Shown: piece after piece, positions 63,822-64,000 of the stretch
Numbering within the stretch: position 1 is the first letter of the stretch
How the letters are laid out: each line of letters starts with the position of its first letter
Source of the DNA: Bradyrhizobium diazoefficiens
Lineage (GTDB): Bacteria > Pseudomonadota > Alphaproteobacteria > Rhizobiales > Xanthobacteraceae
Direction of reading: 5' to 3'
NCBI RefSeq assembly: GCF_016616425.1
Contig: NZ_CP067101.1
Coordinates: 5,394,001-5,458,000 of the forward strand
DNA length: 64,000 nucleotides
The notes under the pieces: generated by a model
The model's database searches: none
The model's input: the letters and a program-made list of their open reading frames with translations, nothing else
What the model was told of the DNA's origin: nothing
Translations under genes and position numbers: made by a program

Positions 63822-64000
63822 TCACTCCGCCGCAAGCGGCTTTGTCGCTTCCGCCTTGAGCTCGGCCCGGGTCTTGGGCTTAGCCTTAATTCTCAGCTCC
63901 TCGAGATCCTGCCGGTCGCGGACGCTGTTGCGGAAAATTTGTTCTTTCCCCGGCAGATATTGCGGCGGACAGAACGCCGTATCTGCCCCGTACCAAGCCG
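63822..64000 (-). CDS. 3' end of a gene cut by the window edge
   Basis: The minus-strand frame ending at 63822 encodes at least 59 residues: WYGADTAFCPPQYLPGKEQI, then FRNSVRDRQDLEELRIKAKP and KTRAELKAEATKPLAAE-stop. The tail is charged and Lys/Ala-rich. It lies 55 bases upstream of the FAD monooxygenase on the same strand and is probably in its operon. I do not recognise the family. Confidence 0.6.
   Translation of the reverse strand, partial: AWYGADTAFCPPQYLPGKEQIFRNSVRDRQDLEELRIKAKPKTRAELKAEATKPLAAE

Overview
The window looks like chromosomal DNA of a Bradyrhizobium-type alphaproteobacterium (Nitrobacteraceae). This rests on high GC, dense GC-rich antisense shadow frames, many TctC/Bug-type binding proteins, an FNR/FixK-type box (TTGA-N6-TCAA), a universal-stress-protein start typical of the genus, and an aromatic-CoA catabolic module. 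No rRNA, tRNA, CRISPR array or insertion sequence was recognised. Genus assignment is inference; no search was run.

Positions 1-25832 are a surface-glycan region. The left part (1-6049) is a nonulosonic-acid (legionaminic/sialic-type) set: a NeuC/LegG-like epimerase cut by the window edge, a NeuB-like synthase, a NeuD-like acyltransferase, a PtmE-like CBS-nucleotidyltransferase, a Gfo/Idh oxidoreductase, a CMP-sugar synthetase and a PtmA-like SDR. It continues with a Wzx-type flippase, a PhyH-type dioxygenase, two capsule/KpsC-S-like proteins and two GT2 glycosyltransferases. On the minus strand (13392-19377) lies a compact operon rfbF-rfbG-rfbH, a TPP enzyme and an SDR. This is the enzyme set expected for a CDP-linked 3,6-dideoxyhexose carrying a two-carbon branch (yersiniose type). 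Next come a large membrane protein whose C-terminus looks like a PilS-type type IVb pilin domain, a UDP-xylose synthase, and a secreted M10 metalloprotease with RTX-like repeats and four near-identical 369-bp W_rich_C units.

Positions 26032-44508 hold catabolic and transport genes: a CaiB-type CoA transferase, a tctCBA transporter, two enoyl-CoA hydratases, a serine-glyoxylate-type aminotransferase divergent from a fused FAD/Fe-S 2-hydroxyacid dehydrogenase, a frameshifted glcG-like gene, a molybdopterin oxidoreductase, and an operon of TctC, a [2Fe-2S] subunit, a Mo-hydroxylase subunit and a leaderless ModA-like protein.

Positions 44518-49654 are a GntR-linked TRAP transporter module with a divergent SDR and the tail of a lost cyclase gene. 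Positions 49659-57486 hold a Crp/Fnr regulator, a Pat-like ADP-forming acyl-CoA synthetase/GNAT fusion, a broken universal stress gene, a FixK-like box, a zinc alcohol dehydrogenase, an APH/AAA kinase-like protein and a CHAD protein. This suggests a low-oxygen or polyphosphate stress cluster.

Positions 57759-64000 are a MarR-linked aromatic module: a RidA-like protein, a 2-aminobenzoate/benzoate-CoA ligase, MarR, a LivK-type binding protein, a cupin, an FAD monooxygenase and one gene cut by the right edge. Three related operator-like motifs lie in its promoter regions. Frames and motifs were read directly; functions come from family knowledge; substrates are inferred.
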